NCBI GenBank assembly: GCA_002943765.1
Contig: PQWQ01000002.1
Span: 3,348,001-3,412,000 of the forward strand
DNA length: 64,000 nucleotides
DNA from: Psoroptes ovis
Taxonomy: Eukaryota > Arthropoda > Arachnida > Sarcoptiformes > Psoroptidae
Direction: 5' to 3'
Positions 23,675 through 38,800 of the stretch are shown here, one piece after another (the first letter of the stretch is position 1; every line of letters starts with the position of its first letter). Under the pieces are notes generated by a model, which was not told where the DNA came from, did no database searches, and was given only the letters and a program-made list of their open reading frames with translations. A program made the position numbers and the translations under genes.

Positions 23675-23813
23675 AATATTAATTCATTAATTTATTTTCC
23701 GGTCATTCAACATGAAAATTTGTTGCTTTCTTTATTCAATGTCTTAGGTTTTTTTCTCTGGCGAACAACCATCAAAATTATGATACAATCGATGAATCTA
23801 TTGTGGAATTTAT

Positions 23814-26800
23814 TCATTTAGCCGCGCTTACAATCGGTGATCCATGATATGATTGACCATTACATGCCGGTAACGCTGCAAATGGACTCATAGCGAATGG
23901 GGATGCAACAATTCCACTCATTCCTAGAATTTTTTGGGAATCCAAGAATATATGAATCAATCATTTTCTATTTCAAATCAAATCAATAAATAATTTGAGA
24001 AATTTGTGATTTTTACCATTAAATAATCCTTGTGAACTAGTTGTCATATTGGTTGTCGTTGTGTTTGTTGTATATCCGCTAACACCTCCGGCTGTTACAA
24101 CATTATTATTTCCATTACTATTATTATTATTAACAGCAGCAGTATTCATCGATGATACAGCTGATGAACTATTATTATTGTTATTATTACCATTATACGA
24201 TGATGTTACACTACTTGCACTGCTTTGTGATGTATTCGATCCATAACTTCGACTAGGTGATACACTGCTTGTTTGATGTCTCGAATAATCTGTTACATAT
24301 ATTGAAAAAGCAGATATGAAAAAAAAATTGATGTTATTTTTATTTTATTTCATCTTATTTTTTCATTTTTGTATATTCCTTTGATTGATTAATCGATCAT
24401 TTTCGATCCCCTATAGAATCCAATGAATCATTCTCATTCATCTGAATATATAATCACAATAATGAATGATAATAATAAATAGATGATTCACAACAACGAT
24501 TCAAATCCATTGGGATTGTTTGGGGAAATATTTATCATAATGAAAAGTGAAAAAAAAATGAAAACGAAAATAAAAATAAAAGCAACAAAATTTTCATTTT
24601 TTGGGAATCTATAAAATCATTGATGATGATGATGATCGAAAAGTGTTTATGATTCATGGAAATATTCTATTACAATATACAATATGATTGCTACTATTCA
24701 TTCGCATATAACTAAACCGCATATAAAAATAGTTTGAAGTGATTTTTGTGTTTTCAAAAAATCAAGAGGAAAAAAAATATGATTTTTATCATCATGAAAA
24801 ATTAAAGACTGACCTGCACTAGCAGCATATGCATTGAATCCGGACATTGCTGCTGCTGCCATACTGGCTGGTGATCTTGGCGGTGGTAATGTTGATGTGT
24901 TTCGATATAATGCTTCGGCAAGATCGGCTGCTCGTTTCAATATAATTTCCTATTAATTTTCAATAAAAAAAATTGAATTAGAATTTTTTTGGGCAATTTT
25001 TCTTTCAATTAATTATATTACTTTGGGAAGTTTTTCAGGATCACCCGGATGTCTTGGAATTAATTTAGATAATCGTGTAAATCCATGATCGATTGTTGGT
25101 TCATTTATGGCTGTTCGATCAATTTGTTGAATATGAATCGAGAAAAATTGGATGAATTAAAATTTAATTGATGAAATATTAAAAATGAAAAAACAAAACA
25201 CATACCAACATAGATAAAACGTCCAGGAGCATTTTTACAGAATTGTTTCGATTTATAGGATAATGTTACTTCAACCACACCTGGAATATTTCGTGGTGGT
25301 GTTTGTACACGTATTGCGTGTGAAGTTAATAGCTAATATTGGATATAAAAATAAAAATGATAATAATGATGAAGATGATTCATTCATTAGATTAAAAATC
25401 ATTCAACAACAAGTTCTTGCAAGAAACACACACATACCTCTCCCCAAACGGTAACATTACTGAAAACAACTTGTAAACCATCGAAAAAATTATCTCCAAG
25501 TATGATCACTGTTGTACCGCCGATTGTCCATCCTTCGCTTGGACTGATTGCTTTTATACAAGGAGCGGCTGCAAATGGTGCTAAATAGAAATGAATAATA
25601 AGAAAATAGAGCAAGATATGAGACTAAAATTCTACTTATAAAACCAAAATTAAACAAAAGAAAGAAAATGTGATCATATATTGTCAAATAAATAAATTGA
25701 TATGATTGAAATTATTCTAAAAAAACATAATGATTCACAAGTGTCATTTTGTATAAATGAAATGAAATGAATGAATGATTATTGAATTTTTTCTCTATTA
25801 AATTTTCAATGAGAAATGAGAACATTCGCATTCTAATCACGTAATAATCACAAATCCAAAACACTGAACAGTAAAGAAAAAAAAATTGAAAAATTATAAA
25901 ATAAAATTCTGAATTAAATTTGAAAAAATTCTAGCTTGAAATTGAAATGAAATTTTGAAATCTTTCATCAAGAATATGCTTGAAATAAAAGAAAATTTTT
26001 GAAATCTACTTTCAAATGATCATCAATTTTGATGATCAGTCATCAAAATAAATCTAATAAATTCAAACGTTTTTAAGAGGAAAAATCTTTCATAAAGATA
26101 ATAATAAATTCGATGGAAAATACAATGAAAAATTGAAAGATTGTCATCAAATGAGAACGAAAAAAATTTTTCACATTAATTGAATCTAATATAAATGATC
26201 AAAAAAATATAATTACCATCAGTTGGATCGACACGCTTAGTACGACGTCCATGTTTTGAATTATTGTGCACAAACATATTATCTGAAACGGCCAAAATAT
26301 TACTGTCGACATTTACTTGCGTCAATATGACAACCTATCGGTGTTCAATAAATGAAAAATAGAAATAAAAAATGTTAAAATAATTTGTTATTCAGACAAA
26401 AACATCATCATATGAAATATGATTATTTATAGAGTGGATAATTATAACAATCTTCAATGACAAAATCATTTAATAAACTCATGAATCGATGAATAATTAT
26501 TCAAAGCAAAAATTAATTGACCTTTCACCGAAAAACTTCGTACTTTTATTACTATTAGCATTGTTTGTAATTTTAGACATTTTTGTATCTAATCTTTGTT
26601 TTATACCAAAATATGAACATACATCTGTAATATTCACACATTTTCACATGTTTTCACTTTTTTTAGTTATCAAACATATATCAACTGTGCATACATTAAT
26701 TAATTAACTAATTAAATTTTGATAACAATATTTTGATAAATATCTAAGATAATAATAAAAGCAGGAGAAAAATGAATAAATATTTAATCAGTTTGCTGCT

Positions 26801-29800
26801 TTGTTTCAGCAAGCAATGCTTCAGAATACATTCTTATAATGTTACGCTGAATATTTATATGCAATAATAATAAACATTATCATTATTGATTGCCATGTTC
26901 ATTATATTCAACGAGCCCGAAAAAAATATCACAAATTTACTCAGAACCAAATAGAAAAATACAAAAAGGTTACAATTTTTTTTTTGCTCTAGAAATCAAA
27001 TCAAAATAAATGACTTTTTTGTTTTTGATTCATATATTTCTATACATGCTCGATATACATGCTTGCTTGTGATATCTACCATTTACCAGTCCTAAGTTCA
27101 TTTTATTTGGTTTAATAATATACGGTTATTTCATTTTCGCTTTTATTTTATCATAAAAGCATGGAAATAGAAAATTTTTTAGATACACAGACAAGCACCA
27201 AGCGTACCATATCTGTTCCAATATTAATGGATAATGTGTGATGTGTATTGAGATGATAAATTGAACATTTTTTTCTGTTCAGTGAAAGTGAACCGAAAAA
27301 AAATGACAAAACAACATATTAATCCCAAAGGTTAAATTAATTAAATAATTAATTTTTTTCATAAAAAAAATTTAATGAACGAAATTGGTGAGTTTTTCAA
27401 AAGATAATGACTTTTAGAAAAAAACGAAAAGCATTTTCAACGAATCCATTTAGAAACTGAGAAGAAATTTGGGAGAAAAAATCATAAGTTTCCATTATAT
27501 TTTTTTGATCCAAAAAAATTTTAAATTTCCAAAAAAAATTTCATCGCTTTTTTTAAATGTGAAAGTTAATAGAATTTAACAGAAAGAGATAGAGTAAGGA
27601 TAATAATTCATGTGAATAAAATCAAATAAAATTTTAAAAGCTGCTAAAAGCTATGTAAAAAGCTGCGAAAAGATCAAATGATTTTATAAGACATAAAAAT
27701 TTTCATTGATAATTTCACTAAATATATGTTTCTAAAACAATAACATTAAAACAAAATCTAATAACCTTGTCAAGTTAATAAATAATAATCAAATTAGTAT
27801 TATTTGTATACTGTTTTAAAAACACACAAAGGCAAAATTTCATTATAAATTTTGCTCGAAAAAATTAAGCAAAAGGAAAAAGATGGTGCGAAAGGGTTGA
27901 AAGCTTTTCATCAAACATTGAATCGTGTATTTCTTTCATGAACTGGAAGCAATAAAGTTTTCGCGCTTCATCGAAAGCTATCAATGGTTAATGTTCACAA
28001 ACTCGCAATGTTTATACTCGAAATCAAATCTAATAAATAGTATGTTTCTGACAATGATGATGATGAAAAAAAATTTCTGAAAATTGCAGTAAATTGATAT
28101 GTAAAGATGCGAGAGAAAAGATGTTTTATTTAGGAACATGCAGACAAGAATGGTAGAAAATTTAAGAAATTAGATTTAAATGTTTTGCATCAATAATCAA
28201 ACAGGGAAAATTCAATGAAAGATAAAAATGAAATGAACCAAATTTTTGTTTCTTTGCAAGTTGCAAGTATCAATTATTATCATAAAAGCTTAAGATCATG
28301 ATTGAAGAGGTGCTGGTGCGTATCATCATCACCATCCTCATCAGTGGTAATGAATAAGTTGGTTTTTTATTTCATTTCTATTTCATTTTTGATGATTTCA
28401 TTATTCTTACGATTCTAAATGAATTCTTTATTTTGTTATTCTGAATTCAATTTTTTGAAAATTGATTTGTCAAATTTATTTTTTGAAATATTTATCGAGA
28501 TTAGCGAAAATTCAAATTTTAAAAGATGATTCGATTGAATGATTGAATATCGACAATTTTAAAGCCAGAAATTCATTTCTTAATTTCTAAATTTGACAAA
28601 AATAAGAAAATTAAGACTTACCTGAAATCGACGCATGTCACGGGGATTTCCAGCATTTTTCAAACAATTTTGATTACATTTGAGAAAAAATTTCAGAAAG
28701 AATCTGCGTGAAAAAAAAGAATAAATTGAAACGACAAACAATTAATTTTTGTGTGTGTGTTGAAATACAAATAAATGTTAAGATAATAATAATAATGAAA
28801 TTAGTGACAAAAACAAATAAAATAAAATGGAAAATTTTATCAGATTTAATCCTAAAACAATTAAGTCTCTGATGTTTAGAGTAAAGGAGCAAAAAAACCA
28901 GTCAAATCAAATACAAGCAAAATTAATGTCTGCGCTTATGTGCGTTTTAGAACACAAGCGTTTAAGGGAGAGATTCTGCTATTTTTTTCTTTGTCCTATT
29001 ATTACATGTGATAATATTTGTTCATTTTATTATCATTAAAAACAAAATAACATATTGGGTTACACATATTACACACACACAAAATATATAAAAATAAAGC
29101 AAGATAAATTATCATAGATAAAACTAATAAAATTAAATTGTTTTTTTTTGTAATTTCGAAAACATTTCATAAATTTTCTTGTTGTTTTTTTGCCTCATTT
29201 CTTATTTCACTTATTATCACTTGTTCTTTTACATGAATATAACACCACCATGGATTTAATCCATGTTGATAGGTATTCATTTATTTGATTTGATTTAATT
29301 TTTTCTTATTGTTTTTTGGGTGAAAATACATTATAATAATAACGAATGGGTTTTGTTATTTTCTCACAGATTCTGATTTAAAAAACAAACGCGAGAAAAA
29401 AATCAAATAAACGGCAGAATAAACACAAAAATATAGGTAATGTTATGCAATGAGTTATGAAGGATAGAGTAAAGATTCATGAAGAAGAAGAAGGTGATGT
29501 TTATTTTCCTCGGTATAATAACATAATATTCTACACTGTTTTCAGTCAATTGAAAACAGTTGAAATGTTTTCATTTGAAAAATATATTTATTTTTGGTCA
29601 TGCACTATAAAACAAGAAAAAACATTGAAAAAAAATGCATATGAAGATAATAATAATAAACCAAACATCCAACCTAATAACAAACAAACAAACAAGCAAT
29701 GTGTATGCATTATATCCAATCGGTACAAATTGTGATAATGCGTTGAAAATGAATCCAGAAAAAATGATATAAAACAAAATGAAACATCCATTGGATGGAT

Positions 29801-32800
29801 GAATTCTTTCTGAAAATCCATAATGCAAAAGAATGAGAGAAATGAATGAATGAATGTTGAAAAAATCTCAAAGGAACTATTAAGATGATGGAGAAAAAAA
29901 AATTGTAATATATTTTTATGGAAAATGAAATGAAAATGAAAATAAAAACGATAGCCATTATTACTATTATTATTATCATCGTTATTATTAGTGATGTTGA
30001 TGATGAAAATTAAAATGAAACAATTTTGAATGAAAAGTATATTTTGTTCTCATATTCACAAATGCCAAAAGATGGTCATTGGTGTACATACAAATACAAC
30101 ATGGAACAAACGCTAACACACCTTTTTCTTCATGGCTGGTGTTATTTTCAACAGTAATAATGACAATGATAATATTGCATAATTCAATCTATGCATCTGT
30201 TATCATGTAGATATGAATGAGTTTTGTTTTTATTGGCGTTATGGCATGGCACAATATGATGATGATGATAAAATGATTAAATACGTATGCATTTGATAAT
30301 GTTTGGCAAAAGTTTTCAAAAGCAACATGAGCAACATCGTCAAAAAGCATAGAAAAAGAGATGTGAAAAAACAAAAAATGTCATTAAATAAATTGCTTGT
30401 TTACAACGACAGCAACAGCAGAAACAACAACAAATGACATTAAAATGATATCGAAAATTGTAAAATGGAATTTCAATTTTTTTTATTCATTTTTTTCCAT
30501 GTTAAAATACAGACAAAAGACATTAAACTAAATTCCGTAAATAAAAGAAAAAAGGTAAGAATCGATCATGAATGATGTTTCGATAGAAATTCAAATTTTT
30601 AGAATAAACAATTCCGTAGTGTTGAATATATGAATACTGAATAATAATATCAGTAATAATTTGTCTGAACATATTCTAAACAATGGTTCAAATCACCAAC
30701 AACATGAAAAGCAATTAATTAGAAAAACAATTTTGATTTTATTTCTATCATTATTTTTCATTTCAGTCGAAACAAAATTTATAGCCATTATTCAACGGGG
30801 AAAAATTGGTCAGATCTATGCAATATACCGATATACAAGCTATACATCAAAGCTACATTGGCCATTTTGGTCATTCATTCATTTAGGATATAAATTTCAT
30901 GAATCATTTGCAAATACAAACAACGAAAACAAGAAAAATTATATAACAGATTTTTTTCAGATTTTCATTTGTCCGGTCGAAAATATTCGTATGAATCGAG
31001 GAGATTCATTGAATGAATCAAAAATTAGGAAAATACAAAATTCATTGGTCTTTCAAACATTTGCTGTCATTTTTATTTATCTATTTGTACGAATATACGA
31101 ATTTTCTACCATTCGTATTATTGTTATTTAGAATTTTCGACTAGATTAGATGATGAAGAAAAAAAGAAAGATGAAATTTTTGTAATAATAAAACATAGGG
31201 AAAAAAACGAAAAATCGAAATGTCAACATCAAAAAGTTGACAAGTCAAAACTATGAACACATGGAATCAAATATAATAATAATGAATTCACAGAAAAAAA
31301 GGAACAAAAATTCTACTAAAAAAATAACAGAAACAATTGAATCCACGAAATAATAATAACGATAATAATAAAGCATCAAATGTTAAAACTTAATTTATCA
31401 GAAACGCGAAAACAAAAAAAAAACAAAAGGATTTTCCACATACTCCACATAATCCTCTGTATGTGTCTGTGTAGTATGTGTGTGTGTGTGGAACCATCAA
31501 CCAATGTGTCATAAAAATGGTTCATATATAAATAATGATGATGGTGATGGTGATTTGGTTGCCAAAAAGCCAAAGAAACAAATAGATAAATAAATAAATA
31601 AACGAATAAACAGAATACAAAATACAAATATATAAAATATATTGAGTGATTTATCACTAAAGATCTTATGTAAGATTATAATAATAATAATATTTTTTTT
31701 AATATAATGAAAAATGAAAGTTTTATTTGTACCAAAAACGAAAATTAAAAGCTCACAAACACACACGTACAAATAATGATGATGCTGATGTGGATGATGA
31801 TGAATGTTACATTATTTGAAATAATAATAATATTTAGAAAATGAAATAAATAAATCATTTATCAAATAAAAAATGTTTGATAAAATACAAATGAATCCAT
31901 AAACGACAAATACAATCAAAGATTTTGTGGATCTTTGGCTTTGTGTTATCGGTGATCATTGAAAATTGAAAATTTCAAAAGTTTCAAATTAAAAAATTTG
32001 AAACTTTTTCAAATTTTTAAATGAGAAATAATTAAGGTTTTCTCATAATTCATCGGTCATCAAATCATATGATTTGACGCAAAGCTAATGTTTCATTGCA
32101 GCAAACACTTTTCAGCTAAGAATCAAAGACCACAACAGTCATTTGTATCCATGGTTTGATTATTGCTTAGTCAATAATTTTTTTCTCACTAATTAATCTA
32201 CTACTACCAGATATTAATCAAGTAAGACTTGCAATAATCAAGTGTACAAACTGACAAATGATTGGAAATTCAATTCAAACAATAATGATTTCGCTGTTGA
32301 AAATTTTGTCTTTTGCAAATGGCATACATACACACACAGACAAATAGTAAATGGAAAATTTGCAATTTTCCATTTTGGATATTTTTTGAAATGAAAACGT
32401 TAGCTATTGATTATCGTTAGACTATTTCGTTAGACGTATATGAATATTTTTTTCATTTCTCTGCCAATTTCCCAAGAGATTGTCATAAGAAGAATATCAA
32501 TAGTTTTCATTTTACGTTTGTGTATGAGTGTGTGTATGTGTGTAGATTGCAAAAACATTTTCAACATTGATGGCAAGTGATCATTCATTCATTCATTTAT
32601 TTATTTATTCGTTCATTTATATATTTGGAAAAAGATGGATAAAATAAAATGAAATAAAATAAAAATTTTGAAATAAATAAAACTCTATCAAATGAATGTC
32701 AATTGTGAAATTTTTTTTCTCGTTTCACTTTTGTTTGAAATAAACAACAACGATTTGAATTTGAAATGAAAACCCCGAAAAAAAATGTCTTGAAGCTTGA

Positions 32801-35800
32801 ATTATATCAAATGATTATTATTCTATTGCTCATAGTTCATAGTTTCTCTCCAAAAAAGCTTTTAACTTTTTCAGTTATTTATTTGTCAGTAATTTAAGTT
32901 TTTTTCTGGTTACCGTTATTCAAATTTGTTTCAAATCAAGAATGATATTTTTGAATGCTTTTTGAGGAAAGAAGTAAAATGAAATGAAACAAGTTCAGAG
33001 GTCTCAGACACAGTTTTATTTTGTTGGCAAAAATGGCAAATTTTGTAACATTTATGATATGATATAATCAAATGAAATGTAAATAATGTTTTTCGATATC
33101 ATTTTGAGGTATAAATCAATCGATGCGAGAAAAAAACATGCAAACACACAAACAGAATTCTTAATCAATTCATTGCTTCGAGCTATTTTGTGAAAAAAAT
33201 AGTAACGACAAACTATGATATGATATAATTTGCATAAAAAGAATATGTGGTTTCTAATATGATACGAAAGGAGCAAGAAATTCCATTGAAAAGAATGTGA
33301 ATTCATATAATCATTCATACTAGTTACACAATTAATTCTCCAAATTCTTTTTAAAAAACAAAATTTGCAAAATGAAAATTTTTTCGTTTTTAAAATCTTC
33401 AAATTTACAAACCGATTAATTGGACTAAAATGAAGAAAATCTCCTTAATCCATCGATTTATAAAAAAAATGTTTTTCTATGAATGGATTTGAATGAATGT
33501 CGTGATAATCGTAAGCAATGAAATGAAATCAAAATCATAATTGTACATTCTCAGATGAATATCACTATATTTCAAATGAAATTTTGAATCAAATTATAAA
33601 TAGAGCAGATCGAAGGACAAATAGGAATATAAATAAAACACTTCTCCAGAGGTTTGTATCTTTGTATAATCATTGATATTTGATATTTATTGATATGATT
33701 TGAATCGATAATTTTTTTATAATTTTTTTCTTCTTCTTTCTTAGGTTAAATCTTCATTTCTCCTTTCATTTTTAATATTATTTTTCTCGTGTTTCTTTCT
33801 GCTCGATCGGACACATAGAAAAACATATAATCGAAGAACAACGACAACAAACCGATACACACATACACAAACAGACATCACGTTATCATTTCGCGGAACA
33901 AGCAAACATCGATTCTCATCGGTATTATCATTAATATTAACATTGTAATCTATCAGTTAGTTCTTTTTTTTAGTTTATATCAACACTTCATCAAAAAATT
34001 TCATCAAGAGAATTCATAAGTACCTTCGGGATTATTATTATTGTGTAAAAACACATCGATATGTGTATTGATCAAGTACATTGATTATGATAGCGATGAT
34101 GTGATTTGATGTGGACCAACGATTGATAATACTTGATAATAATATCGATAATTATTATTATTATCATTACAAGATTATGTCGACGATGGAGATTTTTCTT
34201 CGCTCAACAGCAAAAACTGTTATCATTTTAATCATTAAGGTTGTTTGCCCAAGAACGAAAAATCGAGCAATCTAATTAATCAGATAATAATTTCATAAGT
34301 AATTAAATTTAATGATAATTTTCCCAATTTTATTCCTACCAAGAGAACACTTATGGCTTATTGCATATAATGATAATTTCAAATAGAATTAAGCATCAAA
34401 TGTCAACTCGAAAAATTCTTATTTATTCTCTTCATTTACCAGAGAAAAACAATTCAAGTTTTACTTTTCAACAATAACAGCAAACATTTAAACAGGTAGA
34501 CACCAACATCATCATCATTCATAATTTATGAATTGTAAAGATGTTTTGAAAAATGAAATAAAATAAAATGATGATGAAATGTACCGAAACAAAATGAACC
34601 AAGAGAATCGTTTGGTTGCCAATGTTGAAAAATTTTTTATTCAATGTTATGAAAAGAAGTGAATGCTGCTCATAAATGATTCAAATTGAATGATGTTATT
34701 TCATGTTTCTATGTTGTTGTTTATTTGATAATTTTAATTTATCTTTGTTTTTTTATTATTATTTTACATGTCATAGGGATGTTTTTTACATTTGGCAACA
34801 TCCACATACATACAGGCTGAAACACATACAGATTATGTAAGCGAGAAGGAAAAAACTATTATTATTATTGCGTAAAATGTAATAGAAAATGAAATGTCTT
34901 TTTGACATTTTTTTGATTATTGCAACTAGCCAACATTCTTTGACGGGAAACGTGGACAACATCAACTTTAATAACTAAGAATCCAATGATCAAAAGAATC
35001 TCAAATTCGCTAAATATATGAGAAAATATTCCAAGTGAAAAAGAAATGCACATCTTCGATGTATATTGTGTGTATATTTTATCCATTCATTCATGTGTAT
35101 GTGCCACACTTGATCAATAATGAATGAATAGTTTTGCTTTTTCTGGCTTTTCTCTTCAATTATATGGAAAAACTATTCTAAAAATATTATCAACAAATTT
35201 TTATGGTAACAATTTTTGATTAAATTTGTAGTAAATTTGATCAAAATTTGCTTCAGAACATGTGAATAAATGAAGTATTGAAGTAAAAATAAAGTAAAAT
35301 TAATTATATCGAGTGAAATATAGCGAGAATACTGGTCACTTTTTTTGTTTCAACCAAATCATCTACATCTACAGTGTTAAAGATAATTATTCATTTTTTC
35401 GATGGATTTCTAAGTACATTTATTCAAACATTCATTCATTTATTTATTTATTCCTAGAGAAGAGATGAAAATAATGAAAATTTTCACCAATTTTCATAAT
35501 AAAATAATACAAAATAACACTAAATTGATGATGAATTGTATTTTTTTCTGTTAAATGAAATAGAAGTGATATATATGTGAGAATATATCTACAAATATAT
35601 TGAAAATTCATCCAAAAAAATTCAATTTACGATTCATACATTTTCATTTAATCATACATTTATTCATCATGTATTCATTCGCTTATTTATTAATATGAAT
35701 ATAAAAACGAAAAAAGAAATAAAAATAGATTTCAAATACATGGTCACATAGTTCTAGAAGAGCGAATTATTATAATAAAAAAAATTGATGCGGTGGAGGC

Positions 35801-38800
35801 TAATGAAATTGTTTTCAATGGACAATGTGCCATCATCGATCAATTCATGTGGATTGTCCATTTATATAGCTTTCTACATCTTTGATCAAATGAATACATT
35901 TACATAGATATGGGCATACAGTACAGTGCATTTTGTTTTATTCTAAAAAATTTTTGGATTGAAAAATGATAATAATTCGTATTTTGTATGCATTTTTTCA
36001 AAGACTATATTGTGGCTATGAACATCTAATACAATGAATCTAATTGAAATATTATACAAAAATAAATCAAAATCAAAGACAAATAAAGATGGATTGTTTT
36101 ATTCTTTATTATTTTTATTATTAATTCTTATTGTAAAAATCATTGATTATTTCATTTTGATATATTGATAGATGCTTGATGGCTATCTTTGCAAATAAAT
36201 TGGGTAAATGTACAAACACAACGCGAAATATAAATAAAAATTCGTTATCTTTGTTCTTGCCTATCAAATGGAATGCAAAGAAGAATCACGAAAATGGAAT
36301 TGAAAATAGAAAAGTGTGAATTCAGCGTAAATCAAGATCGATGTTTTCGAAACGATGGAAAAGAAATGAAAAACCATGAAATGAAATGAATTTGTCAAGA
36401 ATGGACTGTGAATTTTAATGTATGAATGAATGAATAAGTGAATGAGTCAATGAATGAGAGAATTTGAATGAAACTTGATCGGCAAACATTACATTACTAG
36501 AAAATTCAAAATTCAACCATAACATATTCATGCATTAAGGATGAATTGAATAGCCAAAAAAAATTTTCCACTTTGATATTCTCGGGTTTGTGTTTTTTTA
36601 ATGTGGTGTTCATTCAGCAAATTCAAAATTTCAAAAAAAAAAATTGAATACAAAATAAAATAACCCAAAAGTTATTGATCATAAAATTTAGGGAAAAAAA
36701 TTTGTTCAATGTCATTTACGAGAAAAGAGGAAAATATTCATTATCGGTGATCGATACGTAATCGATTATTTGTCATTGAAAAAAAAGAAAAAATTTGAAA
36801 AATTAATCGAATCGATGACCACCAGCCGCGTATATGATCAGCCGACAAAATACGTTTAAACATTGAAAATTATGACCGATAAAATTATCGTATAATTACC
36901 ATTTAATTACCACACAACAACAACAAATCATCATTAAATAATTATTGTGAATGCAAGAAATTTCTGTTTTTTGTTGAAGGAAGAAAAATGAAAAATTATC
37001 AATGAAAACCCAAATATTAATGAAAATGATCATGACCGATTGTGACAAACTGCTGCGGCAATTTGACAAACATTGAAAATATGAAAAAAATCATTAAACC
37101 ACATGCAAAAAAACAATAAATTTATTAATTATTATTTATTACGCCTATTAGTAAATTTAGTTTAGTTAATTAAAAAAAAAATTCATTTCATTTCATTCAT
37201 TCATTTTTTTATTCTCGAAATTCATTAAAATTTTCAATGTAAAATTCGGATTTTAATAACGTCAACCAAGAGAAAAAAAAGTCGCGTGTATGTTCGATGA
37301 TCATCGTTGAATGGTTATATTTATGATGGTTTGATGACAACAAACTTATCATAACGGCAATAATAATAATAGATGAAATAATGACAATAATGATAATATT
37401 GATATTGATATATAAATGTACAGATATGTAATAATTGTTCAACGATAAACAATTTATTCATTTAGAATTTTAAATGTTATGTAATAAAATGAGTAGCGAA
37501 AAGCGAAAAATCATTCATTGATAACGAAATCACGTTTCAATGTGGTTTTTATTATCATGATGATGATGATCATCATCAGCTATAGTTGTCTATAAATTCT
37601 ATGATTATAATTATGACCAAGTGATTATTATTATTATTATCATTATTATCATCATGTAATTTTTACAATTAATTCGTGATCATGATGATGACAAATATTT
37701 ATATTAATATGGCAAAGATAACATACACGCTTATAAATAATACTTGGAAAAATTGAAATCAAATTTTTTTTTGTTTTTTTGAAAAAATATTACTATTCAG
37801 TAATAATTATCATATTCATTATTTTCATTTACAATGGACAACAATTATCAAATCATCATCATCAACAGCGAAATACAACCAGCTTCCAAACAAAAGACAG
37901 GTGCGTAACCAAATAGAAATAATGATAATGATAATAATAAAATTTGTCAAATAAAATTAATAAAATTTGATATACTTTGAGCTTTTTTCTGTTTTTTTTG
38001 TTCGGTACAATATCATTATTATGCATCAAAATGTGAGCAAAAACAGCAGCAACAACAATGAGAAACCCGAAGATGAAAAAAAAAATAGTGAAAAGCTCTC
38101 CTTTGAGATTATTAGGCCCCATAGGAGACAAATGTACATACAAACACACATTTACACACATTGCGAAAAGACCATAGAGATCCAAGTCTCTGGCCATCAT
38201 CATCAATGTCTTATGTGTATTTGCTTGACTAATAATAATAATAATGATAATCACGCATTTTCACCAAGTTTAAATGATGATTTGTATCATTGTATTGAAT
38301 GAATGAATGAATGAATAAATTTTATAAATAATTTTTTCTATTTATATTTTAATATTCATTCATTTTGACCACGAAATTGAATCAAGCGAGTGCAAGCAAG
38401 GGAATGCAAAATCAAAAAATAGAAACACAAATAATAATGATAATACCCATGGCCTCTTTGGAATTGCTTGTTTGTTTTTTGTGTGTTTGCTGTCGTTGCT
38501 GCTGTTGCTGAAAAGCCACAAGAGACCCACAAGTGCAAAACGAAAAAGAATCAAGTAAATATTGAAGAAGAAGAAAGAAGAGAAAAAAAATGCACCGGCC
38601 GGTAGTCATTTAAAATGAATTTAAATGAATAAATAAATCAATGAATGAATGAATGGAAAAAACATTTAAATATTATCCAAAAATGACAAACAAAATAATT
38701 AGAGAAAGCAAAACAAAAAACAATTATCATTAATGAAGGTTAATGATTTGTTGAATGTTATTTTGTAATACAAAAATATATTGATAATTACAATTGAATA

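Larger units (their letters stand above)
20917..23813. other. Spacer between MED27 and COE 3' ends
   Basis: The two flanking genes converge here. The left part holds the MED27 3' UTR with AATAAA at 21105-21110 and an (ATT)n tract near 21125-21140. The right part holds the COE 3' UTR, with a minus-strand AATAAA at 23731-23736 and a 12-bp perfect hairpin at 23647-23674. Between them is AT-rich DNA with CAT/ATC trinucleotide runs near 22370-22400 and one doubtful small ORF at 21347-21604. Confidence 0.6.

Noticed and set aside
37862..38254. 130-codon minus-strand ORF
   Set aside because: Built largely on AAT/ATT repeats (poly-Ile start) and with no splice or domain support; likely chance.
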